Made by a program: the position numbers and the translations under genes. From positions 11,952 through 23,110 of the forward strand of contig PMCH01000086.1 in the NCBI GenBank assembly GCA_003154055.1: a DNA stretch of 11,159 nt. The letters run 5' to 3'. Source of the stretch: Acidobacteriaceae bacterium (GTDB lineage Bacteria > Acidobacteriota > Terriglobia > Terriglobales > Acidobacteriaceae). Each line of letters begins with the position of its first letter. Position 1 is the stretch's first letter. Shown here one piece after another: positions 1-6,256 of this stretch. The notes under the pieces were generated by a model. It was not told the DNA's origin. It did no database searches and was given only the letters and a program-made list of their open reading frames with translations.

Positions 1-285
1 CAGATCAAGGTCAACCCGGAAACCAACGTCATTGAAGATGCGAAGTTCAAGACGTTCGGATGCGGCTCGGCCATCGCCTCCTCGTCGCTTGCGACGGAAT
101 GGGTGAAGGGCAAGACCATTGACGAGGCCCTCGAGATCAAGAACACCGAGATCGTGAAAGAACTGGCTTTGCCGCCAGTGAAGATTCACTGCTCGGTGCT
201 CGCCGAGGACGCGATCCGCGCCGCGATTGGCGACTGGAAGAAGAAGCAAGAAGCGTCCAAGCCGGCAGAAATGCAGGCGAAGTAA
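1..285 (+). CDS. iscU: Fe-S cluster assembly scaffold IscU (5' end missing)
   Basis: The reading frame is open from base 1 and ends at TAA 283-285, so only the last 94 codons of this scaffold gene are present. IscU builds [2Fe-2S] and [4Fe-4S] clusters from sulfide delivered by IscS and passes them to apoproteins with help from HscA/HscB. Two of the three conserved cluster cysteines are visible: one in FGCGSAIASSS (codon 61-63) and one in KIHCS (codon 190-192). The LPPVK motif (bases 169-183), the recognition site for the HscA chaperone, lies just before the last cysteine, and hscA lies downstream. The part seen is colinear with E. coli IscU and adds a short polar tail (EASKPAEMQAK). The first cysteine and the start codon lie outside the window. 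First visible member of the isc operon. Confidence 0.96.
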   Translation, partial: QIKVNPETNVIEDAKFKTFGCGSAIASSSLATEWVKGKTIDEALEIKNTEIVKELALPPVKIHCSVLAEDAIRAAIGDWKKKQEASKPAEMQAK

Positions 286-290
286 TAGCA

Positions 291-372
291 GCTCCTGGCT
301 CCTAGCTTCTAGCTATTAGCAAGCGTAGCCTGCTACCTGGGTATTGGTTGCTAGAAGCTAGTAGCTAGAAGC
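291..372. repeat. Heptamer-repeat hairpin in the iscU-iscA gap (element A)
   Basis: Nearly the whole gap between iscU and iscA consists of 7-base words. The left side reads CTCCTGG, CTCCTAG, CTTCTAG, CTATTAG. The right side reads CTAGAAG, CTAGTAG, CTAGAAG. Bases 298-322 are the reverse complement of 348-372 at 21 of 25 positions, so the RNA could form a long imperfect stem with a 25-base loop. The right arm ends 8 bases before the iscA ATG, where a ribosome binding site would normally lie. It shares its design with the elements at 1568-1663 and 4031-4110. It is not a rho-independent terminator: the stem is AT-rich and has no T tract. Confidence 0.8.
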
Positions 373-380
373 CCGACTTT

Positions 381-752
381 ATGGAAGACACACTCAAAGT
401 CGTGCCCACGGCTCCGGCCAAGGGCATTCAGGTCACCGACAAGGCGATCGCGAGGATTCGCTCGGCCATGGCGAAGGAAGGCATTTCGCCCGAGCAGGGC
501 GGCCTTCGCCTGGGGGTGCAGGGTGGCGGCTGCTCGGGGTTGAGCTACAACATCCGCTTCGATACCCAGCCACGGGAGCGCGACCGTGTATTTCAGTTTG
601 CGGACGTGCGGGTCTTTGTGGATCCGAAGTCGTTCATCTATCTGCACGGGATGATCCTGGATTATCAGGAGACTCTGATGCAACAGGGCTTCGTGTTCGT
701 GAATCCGAACTCGACCAAGTCCTGCGGCTGCGGCAGTTCGTTCTCGTCGTAG
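381..752 (+). CDS. iscA: A-type Fe-S carrier protein IscA
   Basis: A 123-residue protein of the HesB/IscA/ErpA/SufA family, which holds an Fe-S cluster (or iron) and hands it to target enzymes in the cytosol. The three family cysteines are present as GGGCSGLSY (C51) and SCGCGSSF (C115 and C117), the arrangement that ligates the cluster at a dimer interface. Length is slightly above the E. coli proteins (about 107-114) because of a 15-residue leader before the conserved core. The ATG at 381 follows the repeat hairpin directly and has no convincing Shine-Dalgarno sequence, so translation may depend on coupling or on the fold of that hairpin. The position between iscU and hscB matches iscA, although sequence alone does not separate IscA from ErpA or SufA. 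Confidence 0.92.
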   Translation: MEDTLKVVPTAPAKGIQVTDKAIARIRSAMAKEGISPEQGGLRLGVQGGGCSGLSYNIRFDTQPRERDRVFQFADVRVFVDPKSFIYLHGMILDYQETLMQQGFVFVNPNSTKSCGCGSSFSS

Positions 753-759
753 CATGAAT

Positions 760-818
760 GGCGGGCGTCCATGCCCGCCCCAATCGGACTTACCAGGGGC
801 GGGCGCCGCGTCCGCCCC
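760..818. repeat. Tandem GC-rich hairpins (REP-like) between iscA and hscB
   Basis: Two strong hairpins stand side by side. The first pairs GGCGGGC (760-766) with GCCCGCC (773-779) around a 6-base loop. The second pairs 796-805 with 809-818, a ten-pair stem with one G-U pair and a 3-base loop. Neither is followed by a T tract, so this looks like a REP/BIME-type palindromic pair rather than an intrinsic terminator. It is unlike the AT-richer heptamer elements in the other isc gaps. In an mRNA it could protect upstream iscUA message or lower readthrough into hscB. Confidence 0.65.
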
Positions 819-827
819 GAGTTTTGT

Positions 828-1571
828 ATGCCAAACACTGAATCCAAATCGTCGTTGATCATGCCGGGTGATGCGACCGCGAGTTGCTGGTCGTGTGGCA
901 CCATGCGCGCCACGCACTTCTGCGGCGCGTGCGGTAAAGTGCAGCCGCCGGTGCCGGTGGACTACTTCACTTTTTTTGGCTTCCCGCGGAAACTGAATCT
1001 GGATGGCGCTCTCCTCGAAAAAGAGTTTTACGCGCTGAGCCGCCGGCTCCATCCCGATGTGTATGCGCAATCGGCTACCCAGGAACGAGCTTGGAGCCTG
1101 GAGCAGAGTTCCTTGCTCAACGACGCCTACCGCACCCTGAAAGACCCGATCAAGCGCTCGGAATACCTGCTGCGGCTGGAAGGCGTGGAACTGGAAGAGC
1201 AGTCGAAGCAGGCCACCGAGAAAGCGCGTGCCACCGGCGAACTGAAGAAACAGGTGGTGCCGCCCGACCTTCTGGAGGAGGTCTTCGAGCTGAATATGCA
1301 TCTCGAAGAACTTCGCGCACAGAAGAAGATGGGCGAAGACGATCCGGCGCTGCTCGAAGAAATCGGCAAGGCCAAGATCTCTCTGGAGGAGAAGAACGAC
1401 ACCCTGTTCATCGAACTCAAGTCCGAGTGGAAGAAGTGGGACGCGGCGGTGGATAGCGGGTCAGAGGAAGAGCGCAAGAAGATCCTCGACAAGATGCTGG
1501 ATGTACTGAATCGCAGGAACTACATTCGCAACCTGTTGCGGGATGTGAATGAGGCGATAGAAACCCCTTAG
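828..1571 (+). CDS. hscB: Co-chaperone HscB (J-protein) with N-terminal Cys4 zinc knuckle
   Basis: A 247-residue J-domain co-chaperone that brings IscU to HscA and stimulates its ATPase. From this start, residues 16-38 hold two CxxC pairs (C20/C23 and C32/C35), probably a structural metal knuckle. The J domain runs over about 45-118 with its diagnostic HPD at 75-77. Residues 145-240 form the acidic helical C-terminal domain that binds IscU. E. coli HscB (171 residues) lacks the knuckle, whereas human HSC20 has a comparable Cys4 element. Start choice: the frame stays open back to an ATG at 771, but that version would translate through the double hairpin at 760-818, so the ATG at 828 is preferred. 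An ATG at 861 is also possible. No start has a strong ribosome binding site. The TAG stop lies inside the following repeat. Confidence 0.9.
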   Translation: MPNTESKSSLIMPGDATASCWSCGTMRATHFCGACGKVQPPVPVDYFTFFGFPRKLNLDGALLEKEFYALSRRLHPDVYAQSATQERAWSLEQSSLLNDAYRTLKDPIKRSEYLLRLEGVELEEQSKQATEKARATGELKKQVVPPDLLEEVFELNMHLEELRAQKKMGEDDPALLEEIGKAKISLEEKNDTLFIELKSEWKKWDAAVDSGSEEERKKILDKMLDVLNRRNYIRNLLRDVNEAIETP

Positions 1572-1663
1572 CCTTTAGCCTTTAGCCATTAGCTTTTGGC
1601 CAAGCCCAGTTCCGCAAAGAGCGGTTGATCCAGGCTAAGGGCTAAGAGCCAAAAGCTAAGAGC
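1568..1663. repeat. Heptamer-repeat hairpin in the hscB-hscA gap (element B)
   Basis: The hscB stop codon is part of the first word of a run of 7-base units (CCTTTAG type: TTAGCC, TTTAGCC, TTTAGCC, ATTAGCT). The right arm at 1633-1663 holds reverse-complement words (GGCTAAG, GGCTAAG, AGCCAAA, AGCTAAG). Bases 1585-1600 pair with 1648-1663 at 14 of 16 positions, including 12 in a row. Alternatively, 1568-1580 can pair with 1633-1645 at 12 of 13 positions. The two pairings exclude each other, so more than one fold is possible. The right arm ends 10 bases before the hscA ATG. There is no T tract. Confidence 0.8.
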
Positions 1664-1673
1664 TTCTTTCAAA

Positions 1674-3575
1674 ATGACGTCTGATTTCATTGTCGGCATC
1701 GATCTCGGCACGACGAACTCTCTCGTGGCCTACATGCAAGGGGAGATCCCTGCCGTCATTCCCGGCGAGGATGGGTTGAACCTAGTTCCTTCCGTGGTGG
1801 CGCTCGATGAGAAGAACCAGGTCGTCGTCGGTAATGCGGCCCGCAAGTATCTGATCGAAACCCCGGAGCGGTCTGTGTACTCGGTCAAACGCCTTATGGG
1901 GCGCGGCATCGAGGACATTACGGAAGAGCTAAAGCTGTTCCCGTTCCATTTGGCTGACGATATTCAGGCCGGAGAAGTGCTGCGCATCAAGATTGGCGAG
2001 CGCACCTACACGCCGCCAGAGATTTCCGCTCTCATTCTTCGGCAGCTCAAGCGGAATGCGGAGAGATTCTTCGGCGGTCCGGTCGCGAAGGCGGTAATCA
2101 CCGTTCCCGCCTACTTCAACGATGCGCAACGCCAGGCCACCAAAGACGCCGGGCGGATTGCAGGCCTTGATGTTCTTCGACTGGTGAACGAACCCACGGC
2201 CGCTTCGCTCGCGTACGGCCTTGACAAGAAGAAGAACGGGATTGTCGCCGTCTACGACCTGGGCGGCGGCACTTTCGATATTTCGATTCTCAAATTGCAT
2301 GACGGCATCTTTGAGGTCATCGCCACGAACGGCGATACCCACCTCGGTGGCGATGACATTGACAACCTGCTGATCACAATTGCGCTTGACGACATCCGCG
2401 GCGACCTGGGACTCGATGTGCGGCGGAACGGCGAGACGGTTGCGCGGATCCGGAAGGCCGTGATCGAGGCGAAGATTGCGCTCTCATCGCAGGCGTCCGC
2501 AACACTCGACGTCGAACTGCCCGGCGGGAAACGCTACCAGCGCGAGGTCCCACAGCAGGCGTTCGAGCAGTTGATCCAGCCGGTCATTGATCGCACGGTT
2601 GGTCCCTGCAAGCAAGCGCTCAAAGACGCCAACCTCAAACCCGCGCAAATTGACGAAGTGGTACTGGTGGGCGGCTCCACGCGCATTCCGAAAGTGCGGC
2701 AACTGGTGCAGAACTTGTTTGGCCGCGTTCCGCACACCGATCTGAATCCAGACGAGGTAGTCGCTCTCGGTGCAGCCGTGCAAGCCACTATTCTGGGCGG
2801 CGGCTCGGAAGTCACGAAAGAAATGCTGCTGCTCGATGTGACCCCGCTGTCGCTGGGCATTGAAGTGGCGGGCGGAGTCACCGACAAAATCATCCTGCGA
2901 AACTCGACGATCCCGGCCTCGGCGACGCAGTACTACACCACGCAGGTGGAAGGCCAGACGAACGTCGCCATCCATGTCCTGCAGGGCGAGCGCGAACTGG
3001 CGCGGGACTGCCGGTCGCTGGCGCGCTTCGATCTGAAGGGCGTTCCACCGATGCCAGCGGGCATGCCGCGCATTGAAGTCAAGTTCCTGATCGACGCCAA
3101 CGGTATCATGCAAGTCTCCGCGCGCGAGCAGCGCAGCGGGAAGGAAGCCCAGATCGAAGTCCAGCCCAGCTACGGCCTGACCGACGAGCAGGTCGAGAGC
3201 ATGCTGTTGGAATCCTTTGACTACGCCGAAGAAGATTTCCGGCAGAGACAAGTAATCGAGGCGCGCCGCGAGGCAGACACGATTCTTGCGGCACTGGTCA
3301 AGGGAAAGAAGAACGACGCGTGGCGGCAGTTGACCAGCGCCGAACGCCGGAAGGTTGAGACTCTCGAAAAGGCGCTGGTGGCAGTGAAGGACGGCGACGA
3401 CTACCACGCAATCCGCACCGGGATTGACACCCTGAATCAGGGAACCATGCGCCTCGCAGAGCTAATGATGGATAGCGCCGTGACCACCGCCCTCAAAGGT
3501 AAAGCGATGGACGACACCGGGCTGGAAGAAGGCCCGCAAGCGGGCCATCCGGTGGCGAAAGCGGATTTCGAATAA
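1674..3575 (+). CDS. hscA: Fe-S assembly Hsp70 chaperone HscA
   Basis: A 633-residue Hsp70-family ATPase, close to E. coli HscA (616). It binds the LPPVK segment of IscU and, through ATP turnover stimulated by HscB, promotes cluster release. The nucleotide-binding domain covers about residues 1-380, with phosphate loop 1 (IDLGTTNS, 9-16), phosphate loop 2 (YDLGGGTFDIS, 194-204) and the adenosine motif LVGGSTRIPKV (331-341). The interdomain linker LLLDVTPLSLG is at 385-395. The substrate-binding beta domain follows to about 500 and the helical lid to the end. The C-terminus lacks the acidic EEVD-like tail of general chaperones. Identity as HscA rather than DnaK rests on its place between hscB and fdx. 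Start: the ATG at 1674 is 10 bases past the repeat hairpin and has no clear Shine-Dalgarno sequence. Confidence 0.95.
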   Translation: MTSDFIVGIDLGTTNSLVAYMQGEIPAVIPGEDGLNLVPSVVALDEKNQVVVGNAARKYLIETPERSVYSVKRLMGRGIEDITEELKLFPFHLADDIQAGEVLRIKIGERTYTPPEISALILRQLKRNAERFFGGPVAKAVITVPAYFNDAQRQATKDAGRIAGLDVLRLVNEPTAASLAYGLDKKKNGIVAVYDLGGGTFDISILKLHDGIFEVIATNGDTHLGGDDIDNLLITIALDDIRGDLGLDVRRNGETVARIRKAVIEAKIALSSQASATLDVELPGGKRYQREVPQQAFEQLIQPVIDRTVGPCKQALKDANLKPAQIDEVVLVGGSTRIPKVRQLVQNLFGRVPHTDLNPDEVVALGAAVQATILGGGSEVTKEMLLLDVTPLSLGIEVAGGVTDKIILRNSTIPASATQYYTTQVEGQTNVAIHVLQGERELARDCRSLARFDLKGVPPMPAGMPRIEVKFLIDANGIMQVSAREQRSGKEAQIEVQPSYGLTDEQVESMLLESFDYAEEDFRQRQVIEARREADTILAALVKGKKNDAWRQLTSAERRKVETLEKALVAVKDGDDYHAIRTGIDTLNQGTMRLAELMMDSAVTTALKGKAMDDTGLEEGPQAGHPVAKADFE

Positions 3576-3590
3576 GGCAGCGTCGCCGCA

Positions 3591-3602
3591 AGAAATATTT
3601 CT
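3591..3602. promoter_or_regulatory. Perfect 12-base palindrome just upstream of the fdx ribosome binding site
   Basis: AGAAATATTTCT is a perfect palindrome in the 35-base gap between hscA and fdx, immediately before GAGGAG (3603-3608). It is the only AT-rich stretch in this gap. It could be an operator half or a small hairpin acting on fdx translation, but a 12-base palindrome can also arise by chance. No regulator is assigned. Confidence 0.25.
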
Positions 3603-3613
3603 GAGGAGCTATG

Positions 3614-4027
3614 ATGTCGGAACAGAAAACGCAAGGCGCGGGAGCAGCCACGGTGGAATCTCCGGGCGAAAATACGGTCGAGGTCACATTCCTTCCCGAA
3701 GGCAAGACCGTCACATTCGAGCACGGCAAGTTGCCTTACAAAGACCATGGCAAGGAAGAGTCGCTGCTCGATGTGGCGCTGAACTTCGGCGTTCATCTGG
3801 ATCATGCCTGCGGCGGAAATTGCGCCTGCACGACTTGCCATATCTGGGTGAAAGAAGGAGCAGACCTGATTTCCGACATGGAAGATGACGAGGCCGACAA
3901 GCTCGACATGGCCGCAGACCTGCAACTGAACTCGCGACTCGGATGCCAGGCGGTCATTCAGAAACCGGGCAAAGTGGTGGTGGAGATCCCCGCGTGGAAC
4001 CGGAATTACGTGTCAGAAGGACACTAA
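3614..4027 (+). CDS. fdx: ISC-type [2Fe-2S] ferredoxin
   Basis: An adrenodoxin-like ferredoxin of 137 residues that supplies electrons for cluster assembly on IscU and probably for reductive coupling. Counted from the ATG at 3611, the cluster ligands are C67, C73, C76 and C112 in HACGGNCACTTCH and RLGCQA, i.e. C-x5-C-x2-C and a distant C. The extra C71 matches the additional cysteine seen in E. coli Fdx. The acidic helix EDDEADKLDMA (about 91-101) is the family's partner-docking surface. The N-terminus is about 20 residues longer than E. coli Fdx (111 residues) and is polar, with no signal peptide. Start: two adjacent ATGs (3611 and 3614) follow GAGGAG at 3603-3608. The second gives a 5-base spacer and is preferred; the first would leave only 2 bases. 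Strong ribosome binding site, unlike iscA and hscA. Confidence 0.94.
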   Translation: MSEQKTQGAGAATVESPGENTVEVTFLPEGKTVTFEHGKLPYKDHGKEESLLDVALNFGVHLDHACGGNCACTTCHIWVKEGADLISDMEDDEADKLDMAADLQLNSRLGCQAVIQKPGKVVVEIPAWNRNYVSEGH

Positions 4028-4030
4028 AGC

Positions 4031-4110
4031 AGTTTCTGGTTTCTGGTTTCTGGTTTATTGTTTCTGGTGTTTGGTTTCGACAAGAAACTAGCAACTAGAA
4101 ACCAGCAACT
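4031..4110. repeat. Heptamer-repeat hairpin in the fdx-iscX gap (element C)
   Basis: Four copies of TTTCTGG (three in tandem at 4033-4053, then one at 4061-4067, separated by TTTATTG) form the left side. The right side holds AGAAACT, AGCAACT, AGAAACC and AGCAACT, also in 7-base steps. Bases 4031-4060 match the reverse complement of 4081-4110 at 25 of 30 positions, and two of the five mismatches would be G-U pairs in RNA, so this is the most convincing stem of the family, with a 20-base loop. It ends 14 bases before the iscX ATG and leaves that gene's AGGAG site free. Three identical adjacent heptamers could allow replication slippage. Confidence 0.85.
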
Positions 4111-4124
4111 ATTCAGGAGCTTTC

Positions 4125-4346
4125 ATGCCGAAGCAACTCACCTGGGACGACGCCGATGACATCGGGATTCTCTTGTCGGAAGCCCATCCCAAAGTCGATC
4201 CGCTCGCCGTCCGCTTCACCGACCTGCACAAGTATGTGATCGAACTCCCCGATTTCAAGGACGACCCCAAGAAATCGAATGAAGGCAAGCTGGAAGCCAT
4301 CCAGATGGCATGGCACGCGGAAGTTCTGGACCGAACGCAAAGCTGA
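4125..4346 (+). CDS. iscX: Fe-S cluster assembly regulator IscX
   Basis: A 73-residue acidic protein matching IscX (YfhJ; 66 residues in E. coli) along its whole length. It has a short winged-helix fold that binds the cysteine desulfurase IscS and iron and slows or tunes cluster production. Recognisable blocks are LTWDDADDIG (about 5-14), DPLAVRFTDLHKYV (25-38) and DFKDDPKKSNEGKLEAIQ (43-60), the last two being the family's most conserved segments. The ATG has a good AGGAG site with a 5-base spacer. It is the last gene of the operon, as in gammaproteobacteria. The 56 bases to the convergent glycosidase gene contain no clear terminator. Confidence 0.95.
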   Translation: MPKQLTWDDADDIGILLSEAHPKVDPLAVRFTDLHKYVIELPDFKDDPKKSNEGKLEAIQMAWHAEVLDRTQS

Positions 4347-4402
4347 GGGTCTAGCTGGCCATCGCCGCAACAAATCAGCCTTCCGCCTGTAGACGTGTCT
4401 TC

Positions 4403-6202
4403 CTATTTTCTTGGTGGGACAGCGGAACTCCCCTTCTCGCGATAGAACTGCTGCAGCACGAAGAAAGCCTGCTTGCGCTCTCCTTTATTCGAGAGCAGTC
4501 CCTTGCGGTTGAAATAGTCCTGAATGCCCGGCAGAGGGCGCCGTGGCGAGTGAAAATCCATCAGCACCCATGGCGAGAGGCCAGCCAGACCTGGGATCTC
4601 TTTCACCATGTTGAGTTGGTGGACGTAAAGGTTCGCCTGGTACTCCTCAGTCCAGCGCGTCGCTGCATCGCCGTGGCGGCCAAAAGCCGCGTCGCCGCCA
4701 AACTCCGTCATGAGAAATGGCTTCTGATAGGCAGTGGACCATTCCATGCCGTCTGCGTCTTCCGCACGCCCCCAGTACCAACCGACATACTCGTTCAAAC
4801 CCAGAACGTCGAGATATTGGCCGAGCGGATCATTCAGCGATTGACGGTTCGGGCCGGTCTTTTCGGTGTGGTTCATGGCCGAGGTAATCAGCCGCGTGGG
4901 GTCAAGCTGGCGCGCATCGTCTGCCAATCGCTTCAGAAAGGTTAAGCGTGCAGGTTCCACTGGAGTTTCGTTGGAGAGAGACCAGAACGCAACCGACGCC
5001 CGATTGCGGTCCCGCGCGATCATGTCGCGGAGTTGAGCATCGGCGTTGGCAAGCGTGGCGGGGTTCGTCCAGTCGATTTCCCAGTACACCGGGATTTCCG
5101 ACCAGACCAGCAGGCCCAACCGGTCGGCTAGGCGGATCTCGTTTTCGTTGTGAGGGTAGTGGGCCAGGCGGACGAAGTTGCAACCAAGTTCCTTGGCCCA
5201 GCCCAGCAGGGTCCGCGCGTCCTCCGCGCTGAAGGCCCGGCCACCGCGGTTTGGCGCTTCCTCGTGCAGCGAGATGCCGCGCAAGAAAATAGGCTTCCCG
5301 TTTAACAGAATTTCAGTGCCGCGAACCTGGAGGGAGCGAAAGCCGATGGCGTCCCGGACGCGATCCCCCACGGTGCTGACGATCACTTCATAGAGCTTGG
5401 GGTCCTCCGGAGACCAGGGGGCCACCTTGATCGGCAGACGAAATTCGACACGCCCCTGCAGATCAGTAGTGAATTCCTTTTTTATGCCGGCCTCTGGGAT
5501 TTCAAGTGTGACTGTAGCGACGACGGGATTCGCGCTTAGCTGAATCCAACCCGCGATTTCGTTGAGCGATCCATGCGCGAGTTGTATTGAATAATCCTGG
5601 ATAAACACTCCGGGCACTTCGACCAGAACCACATCGCGGGTGAGGCCCCCATAGTTCCACCAGTCGGTCCTTACAGCCGGGACACCGTCCACTCGTCGCG
5701 CGTTGTTCACTTCAACGACCAGGAAGTTCTCGCCAGCGCGCAGCTCTTCCGTAACTTCGAAGTTGAAGGGCGTGAACCCGCCTTCATGTTCCCCCAGCTT
5801 CTTGCCGTTCAGATAGACCCGCGTGAAATAGTTGGCGGCGCCGAAATACACGAACGCGCGAGTGCGCCCCTGCCGGTGATAGACGAACGATCTCTCATAC
5901 CAGACCGGGCCCTCGTAGAAGAAGAGGCTTTCTTTTTGCGTGTTCCAGTCCCCGGGAACGTTGAGCGTATCGGACCGATCGAAGTCATATTCGATCCGGT
6001 CACTCTTATCTTTGGGCTTGGCGTTTTCGTAGTACCGCTCGCCTAATCCGGTCTCGTACGGATCGACGATCATGTGCCACGGGCCGTTAAGACTGGTGGT
6101 GGCACGCCCGGAAACGTTGGCCAGCAGTCCTGAGGACGGTGGAACTGCGCAGGCAAGAACGGACAACAGGAACAGAACTGCGATGGTCTTCGCGGCATGC
6201 AT
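4403..6202 (-). CDS. Secreted glycoside hydrolase family 2 (beta-glucuronidase-like)
   Basis: A 599-residue GH2 enzyme expected to cleave a beta-linked sugar (glucuronide, galactoside or mannoside; not decidable from sequence) outside the cytoplasm. The N-terminus has a hydrophobic signal segment (residues 5-20). Cleavage after ACA is likely, and C18 after VLA makes lipoprotein processing an alternative. Residues 35-195 are the sugar-binding jelly-roll domain, about 198-290 the immunoglobulin-like domain, and 295-590 the TIM barrel. The acid/base glutamate is E412 in WSLSNE and the nucleophile is E500 in FLMTEFGG, so both catalytic residues are intact. It faces the isc operon tail to tail. 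No Shine-Dalgarno sequence precedes the ATG, but a promoter-like pair lies at 6214-6242. It is separated from upstream galT by a terminator, so it is probably its own unit, although a GalT-like enzyme next door fits shared sugar use. Confidence 0.9.
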   Translation of the reverse strand: MHAAKTIAVLFLLSVLACAVPPSSGLLANVSGRATTSLNGPWHMIVDPYETGLGERYYENAKPKDKSDRIEYDFDRSDTLNVPGDWNTQKESLFFYEGPVWYERSFVYHRQGRTRAFVYFGAANYFTRVYLNGKKLGEHEGGFTPFNFEVTEELRAGENFLVVEVNNARRVDGVPAVRTDWWNYGGLTRDVVLVEVPGVFIQDYSIQLAHGSLNEIAGWIQLSANPVVATVTLEIPEAGIKKEFTTDLQGRVEFRLPIKVAPWSPEDPKLYEVIVSTVGDRVRDAIGFRSLQVRGTEILLNGKPIFLRGISLHEEAPNRGGRAFSAEDARTLLGWAKELGCNFVRLAHYPHNENEIRLADRLGLLVWSEIPVYWEIDWTNPATLANADAQLRDMIARDRNRASVAFWSLSNETPVEPARLTFLKRLADDARQLDPTRLITSAMNHTEKTGPNRQSLNDPLGQYLDVLGLNEYVGWYWGRAEDADGMEWSTAYQKPFLMTEFGGDAAFGRHGDAATRWTEEYQANLYVHQLNMVKEIPGLAGLSPWVLMDFHSPRRPLPGIQDYFNRKGLLSNKGERKQAFFVLQQFYREKGSSAVPPRK

Positions 6203-6213
6203 GGGTGGTGCTC

Positions 6214-6242
6214 ATGGTAGCGAGGCGCGGAACGACCGTCAA
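6214..6242 (-). promoter_or_regulatory. Candidate sigma-70 promoter of the GH2 gene
   Basis: On the minus strand TTGACG (6237-6242, five of six consensus bases) is followed after exactly 17 bases by TACCAT (6214-6219, four of six). The -10 box ends 11 bases before the GH2 ATG, so a transcript would carry only about 4-5 untranslated bases. That agrees with the missing ribosome binding site and suggests near-leaderless translation. The match could be chance, as no experimental start site is known. Confidence 0.35.
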
Positions 6243-6256
6243 TCGGGATTGCGGGC

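Noticed and set aside
771..827. Longer HscB start at 771
   Set aside because: Translation would run through two strong palindromes and add a non-conserved stretch; the ATG at 828 is preferred, though not proven.
351..1301. A 316-codon open frame on the minus strand across iscA and hscB
   Set aside because: It lies opposite two genes with clear family motifs, and its own translation is rich in R, H, A and L with no recognisable motif, as expected from the antisense of GC-rich coding DNA.
2484..3407. A 307-codon minus-strand frame inside hscA
   Set aside because: It is the antisense shadow of an intact Hsp70 gene; its composition is that of a shadow frame.
1674..3575. General chaperone DnaK as identity of the Hsp70 gene
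   Set aside because: Its place between hscB and fdx, with LPPVK in IscU, and its lack of a DnaK-like acidic tail favour HscA.
291..4110. Heptamer spacers as CRISPR, tRNA or intrinsic terminators
   Set aside because: Units are 7 bases with no spacers of CRISPR size, no cloverleaf can be drawn, and no T tract follows the stems.
4391..4410. Possible terminator after iscX (AGAC/GTCT followed by a T-rich run)
   Set aside because: The stem is only four pairs with a two-base loop, too weak to support termination.
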